Shown here: positions 6,936 through 8,817 of the stretch, piece by piece
How positions within the stretch are numbered: position 1 is the first letter of the stretch
Layout: every line of letters starts with the position of its first letter
Assembly: GCF_004138495.1 (NCBI RefSeq)
Contig: NZ_ML142853.1
Span: forward strand, 293,458-302,274
Direction: 5' to 3'
From: Phytoactinopolyspora endophytica
Lineage (GTDB): Bacteria; Actinomycetota; Actinomycetes; Jiangellales; Jiangellaceae
Length of the DNA stretch: 8,817 bases
Notes under the pieces: model-generated
Databases searched by the model: none
Seen by the model: only the letters and a program-made list of their open reading frames with translations
Told to the model about the DNA's origin: nothing
Program-made: the position numbers and the translations under genes

Positions 6936-7647
6936 CCTCGGTGCCCCCGACACTCTCGGTGTCTTCGGCGCCTTCCGTACCCTCGGCGTCTTCCGTACGC
7001 TCGGCGTCCGTGGCGCCCTCGGCGATGTCCTGCCCTGGCTGCAGAAACGCTTGGAGCTGGACGTGGTAAGGCCGCGCTTCCCCGGACACATCCGCCGGGC
7101 GAGCAGCGGCCGGGTCGCTCAGCGGACGATAGCGGGCGACGACCTCCCGGAGCTCGCGGAGCATCCGCGTGGCCTCATCGGGCGTCAGCAGGAACGGGAA
7201 ATCGCTGAACGTCGTGGCGTCTTGCCACTGGCGAGGCAGCATCGGACGTTCGTCGGCGGCACGCTGCATCTTCTCCGCGTATACGAGAGCAACGGCACGC
7301 AGGTACGCGACACCGACCTCTTTCTCGTCCTCGGTCAGGTCCTCGACGTTCAGATAGCTCGACCGGTGCGCGGCTCGCCACCAGCGGTCCCGGCCGGTGC
7401 CACGTTCTTCGACCTCGACGATCAGCCCAGCCGCTGCCAGCTGGCGCAGGTGGTAGCTGGTGGCGCCCGTGTTCAGCCCCAGCTTCACTGCCAGCGTGGT
7501 CGCCGTGGCCGGGCCTTCCATCCGCAGCAGCCCGAGGATGCGCAGGCGGGCGGGGTGAGCGACCGCTCGTAGCGAGCGGGCGTCGAGCAGGACATCCCGC
7601 TCAGGATCAGGCTCGAGCGGCCACGGTGCGGGCTTGTTCTCCACCAT
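6925..7647 (-). CDS. ArsR-type winged-helix transcriptional regulator with acidic hexapeptide-repeat tail
   Basis: Predicted DNA-binding regulator of 240 residues. Seen: winged helix at about 25-98, with SLRAVAHPARLRILGLL as the first helices, the recognition helix region LNTGATSYHLRQLAAAG at 58-74, and a wing ERGTGRDRWWRA. This is the HTH_20/ArsR type often paired with MFS exporters. It contains no cysteine, so it is not a thiol-based metal sensor; a ligand domain of about 100 residues follows. The tail at 209-238 is five hexapeptide repeats, very acidic. Start: the frame is open much further upstream, but across the operator. ATG at 7647 (MVENK) falls at the predicted transcription start, so it probably acts as a leaderless start; ATG at 7659 overlaps the -10 element and has no ribosome site. 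The 3' end overlaps the MFS gene by 11 bases. Inferred job: autorepression and control of the exporter. Confidence 0.88.
   Translation of the reverse strand: MVENKPAPWPLEPDPERDVLLDARSLRAVAHPARLRILGLLRMEGPATATTLAVKLGLNTGATSYHLRQLAAAGLIVEVEERGTGRDRWWRAAHRSSYLNVEDLTEDEKEVGVAYLRAVALVYAEKMQRAADERPMLPRQWQDATTFSDFPFLLTPDEATRMLRELREVVARYRPLSDPAAARPADVSGEARPYHVQLQAFLQPGQDIAEGATDAERTEDAEGTEGAEDTESVGGTEDGG
6934..7023 (-). repeat. Five tandem 18-bp repeats inside regulator gene
   Basis: Read on the minus strand, five consecutive 18-base units encode AEGATD, AERTED, AEGTEG, AEDTES and VGGTED, just before the last two glycines of the regulator. Units two and three differ least (CTTCCGTAC-CTCGGCGT core on the plus strand). 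The repeat runs into the start codon of the overlapping MFS gene. It changes only in whole codons, so copy-number change would keep the frame. Confidence 0.85.
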
Positions 7648-7654
7648 GCCGGAC

Positions 7655-7682
7655 AGCATAAACCGCAAACATTCATTTGCAA
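7655..7682 (-). promoter_or_regulatory. Predicted promoter of the regulator-MFS operon, leaderless
   Basis: On the minus strand TTGCAA (7682-7677) is a -35 candidate and TATGCT (7660-7655) a good -10, separated by 16 bases. The expected start point falls at 7648 or 7647, the latter being the A of the regulator's ATG, so the transcript probably has no leader. No ribosome site precedes that ATG, in agreement. The -35 lies inside the operator, so a bound repressor would block polymerase. Confidence 0.6.
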
Positions 7683-7709
7683 AGAGTCGTTTGCAAATGA
7701 ATGTTTGCG
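7664..7709. promoter_or_regulatory. Operator: perfect 20-bp inverted repeat made of three overlapping GCAAA-N6-TTTGC sites
   Basis: The arm 7664-7683 reads CGCAAACATTCATTTGCAAA; the arm 7690-7709 is its exact reverse complement; the spacer is GAGTCG. Within it the motif GCAAA-N6-TTTGC occurs three times, at 7665-7680, 7679-7694 and 7693-7708, each shifted by 14 bp and sharing two bases (GC) of the TTTGCAAA core with the next. The stretch is AT-rich against its GC-rich surroundings. Placement over the -35 of the regulator gene makes that regulator the likely ligand. Confidence 0.8.
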
Positions 7710-7900
7710 ATTCTGCCGACCTCGCGGCCTGGTGGTCCTTCGGGCGTGATCCGTCCTCCCAGATCTTCATGCCCAGCCCACACCGAGGACTCACCCCGCG
7801 TGGTTCGATGCAACGACGTGCCCTCAGCACGGGGCGACCTCGCTGATGCGCACGTTGGTGCCCGCCGGCCCAGTACAGAGCCGACACGCACCGTCCGCGC
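7710..7900. other. Intergenic region upstream of the regulator-MFS operon
   Basis: About 190 bases between the operator and the 3' end of the oxidase gene. I see no gene in it: reading frames on both strands are extensions or shadows of the neighbours and no ribosome site was found. Although the operator is symmetric, no -10 element follows it on the plus strand at the right distance, so I do not predict a divergent promoter. The far end carries one arm of a possible terminator. Confidence 0.5.
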
Positions 7901-7913
7901 TCAGGCCGGCGGG
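7861..7913 (-). terminator. Possible hairpin terminator of the FAD-oxidase gene
   Basis: CCCGCCGGCC at 7861-7870 and GGCCGGCGGG at 7904-7913 are perfect reverse complements. The second arm lies in the last codons of the oxidase gene and the first about 30 bases beyond its stop. The 33-base loop is long, and arms this GC-rich arise easily in such a genome, so the call is tentative. Confidence 0.35.
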
Positions 7914-8817
7914 ATGTTCTGGTTCAGCCGGAAGACGTTGGCCGGGTCATACGTCTGCTTGACCGAGACCAGCCGCTCCCAAGTAGCGCCCGGGTACGCC
8001 TCGCGGACCCGCTCCGGCCCCTCATCGCCGAGGAAGTTGACGTATGCACCTGGGACGACGTCATCCAGGTCGCCGGCGACCTTGGCAACCCACGGCTCGT
8101 ACTCGGAGATCGCCGAGACGTCCGTGGACATCGCAGCTACGTTGCCCATGAGGCGCCGACCGCGGTGCACGTACGCCGTTGAGTCGTCAGGCACGCGGGC
8201 GATCGCACCACCGAGCACGCGCAGCTGCACGGCCCGCATCGGCGCGGGCGACCACGTCAGACGGTCGATGATCAGGTCGGCCGACTCTGCGCTCAGACCG
8301 TCGAGGAACACCATCCGCGACGCGGCGGCGATCCTGGGCGGCGCTTCGGGCGGGAACATGTCCGGGTAGGTGGTCGGCCGCACCATGTCGGCGATCGGCG
8401 TCGCCACTGCGCGTAACGGCGCCACTGCGCGCTCACCATCTTCCGCTGAGCCCGCATAGCAGAGCAAGACCAGGATGACCAGCTGACCGTGAGCCTCGGC
8501 GGGTAGGAACGGCATGGGCGGAGCCATCATCACATTGATGATCGTGGACAACTCGTCCGGCGCCGCCTCCGCCTCGGCGACCAGCCGGTGCAGAATCTCG
8601 GCCGTCGCCGGGAGCACCATCATTCCGCCCACAACGCCGTCCACCTCGTGCAGCCGGTACTTGATCCGGGTCACAACGCCGAAGTTCCCTCCGCCGCCCC
8701 GGATGGCCCAGAACAAGTCCGGATGCTTCTCCTCGTCGACGTGCAGGATCTGGCCGTCCGCGGTCACCATCTCGGCCGCGAGCACGTCGTCGACGGTCAG
8801 GCCGTACTTGCGGCTGA
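7901..8817 (-). CDS. FAD-linked oxidase, berberine-bridge-enzyme type (5' end outside window)
   Basis: The last 304 residues of a flavoprotein oxidase/dehydrogenase of the PCMH-fold (FAD_binding_4) type with a C-terminal BBE domain. Seen from the visible N-terminus: SRKYGLTVDDVLAAEMVTADG, then FWAIRGGGGNFGVVT, which contacts FAD; a central substrate domain; and the closing block VNFLGDEGPERVREAYPG...ATWERLVSVKQTYDPANVFRLNQNIPP, the BBE signature. The first part of the FAD domain, including the His and Cys that bind flavin covalently in bicovalent members, would lie beyond the right edge, so covalent attachment cannot be judged. No start codon is inside the window: a GTG at 8785 is internal to the fold. 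Known relatives oxidise sugars, alkaloids or antibiotic intermediates; the substrate here is unknown. The gene is on the same strand as the regulator-MFS operon but separated from it by about 250 bases and a promoter. Confidence 0.9.
   Translation of the reverse strand, partial: SRKYGLTVDDVLAAEMVTADGQILHVDEEKHPDLFWAIRGGGGNFGVVTRIKYRLHEVDGVVGGMMVLPATAEILHRLVAEAEAAPDELSTIINVMMAPPMPFLPAEAHGQLVILVLLCYAGSAEDGERAVAPLRAVATPIADMVRPTTYPDMFPPEAPPRIAAASRMVFLDGLSAESADLIIDRLTWSPAPMRAVQLRVLGGAIARVPDDSTAYVHRGRRLMGNVAAMSTDVSAISEYEPWVAKVAGDLDDVVPGAYVNFLGDEGPERVREAYPGATWERLVSVKQTYDPANVFRLNQNIPPA

Noticed and set aside
6941..7023. Repeats considered as a CRISPR or mobile-element signature.
   Set aside because: Units are 18 bases, directly adjacent, in frame and coding; there are no spacers.
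6936..7091. N-terminal extension of the MFS protein by 52 residues.
   Set aside because: The extension is a Lys/Arg/Pro-rich frame shadow of the regulator's repeat tail; ATG at 6935 fits the family start and a usual operon overlap.
6505..7572. Plus-strand open frame of 355 codons across the MFS and regulator genes.
   Set aside because: Both minus-strand genes have clear family motifs and coupled ends; the plus frame crosses the boundary between them and lacks any domain.
7701..8369. Plus-strand open frame starting inside the operator, as a possible divergent target gene.
   Set aside because: No -10 element or ribosome site, and most of it lies antisense to the FAD-oxidase coding region.

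Overview
The window is GC-rich, with codons strongly biased to G or C at the third position, GTG as well as ATG starts, and little DNA between genes. It contains a NarL-type two-component pair and a membrane protein of the DoxX-like type. All this fits a high-GC actinomycete chromosome; I cannot name the genus. There are no RNA genes, insertion sequences, CRISPR arrays or phage genes. It looks like an ordinary-to-accessory region of small metabolic and regulatory units.

Layout, left to right. (1) 1-841, minus: a metallo-beta-lactamase-fold hydrolase with the full N-acyl-homoserine-lactonase ligand pattern, cut by the left edge. (2) A divergent gap (842-1100), then a plus-strand pair: an alpha/beta hydrolase (1101-1895) and, 29 bases on, an ornithine cyclodeaminase/mu-crystallin-family enzyme (1925-2896). 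(3) A perfect 18-bp-arm inverted repeat (2908-2963) separates this pair from a convergent, translationally coupled NarL-family response regulator (2979-3632) and histidine kinase (3629-4765). (4) A divergent gap with a perfect 20-bp palindrome (4855-4874) leads to a plus-strand DoxX-like membrane protein (5019-5552), followed by a hairpin (5577-5620). (5) A minus-strand regulator-exporter operon: an ArsR-type winged-helix regulator (6925-7647) overlapping an MFS transporter (5685-6935). It is preceded by an unusually regular operator (7664-7709) over the predicted promoter. (6) 7901-8817, minus: the C-terminal part of a BBE-type FAD-linked oxidase, cut by the right edge.

How the parts may work together. 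The clearest regulatory unit is the regulator/MFS pair. Three overlapping copies of GCAAA-N6-TTTGC, spaced exactly 14 bp, cover the -35 element of a promoter whose start point falls on or next to the regulator's ATG. This suggests an autorepressed, leaderless drug- or metabolite-efflux operon. The hydrolase/OCD-family pair looks like a two-step catabolic or modifying unit whose second enzyme lacks the aspartate of true ornithine cyclodeaminase, so it is more likely an imine reductase or amino-acid dehydrogenase. The sensor kinase pair and the DoxX-like gene share a divergent control region. I found no clear evidence of a wholly new multi-gene system; the most distinctive signals are the triple operator, the hexapeptide-repeat tail of the regulator and the 20-bp palindrome.
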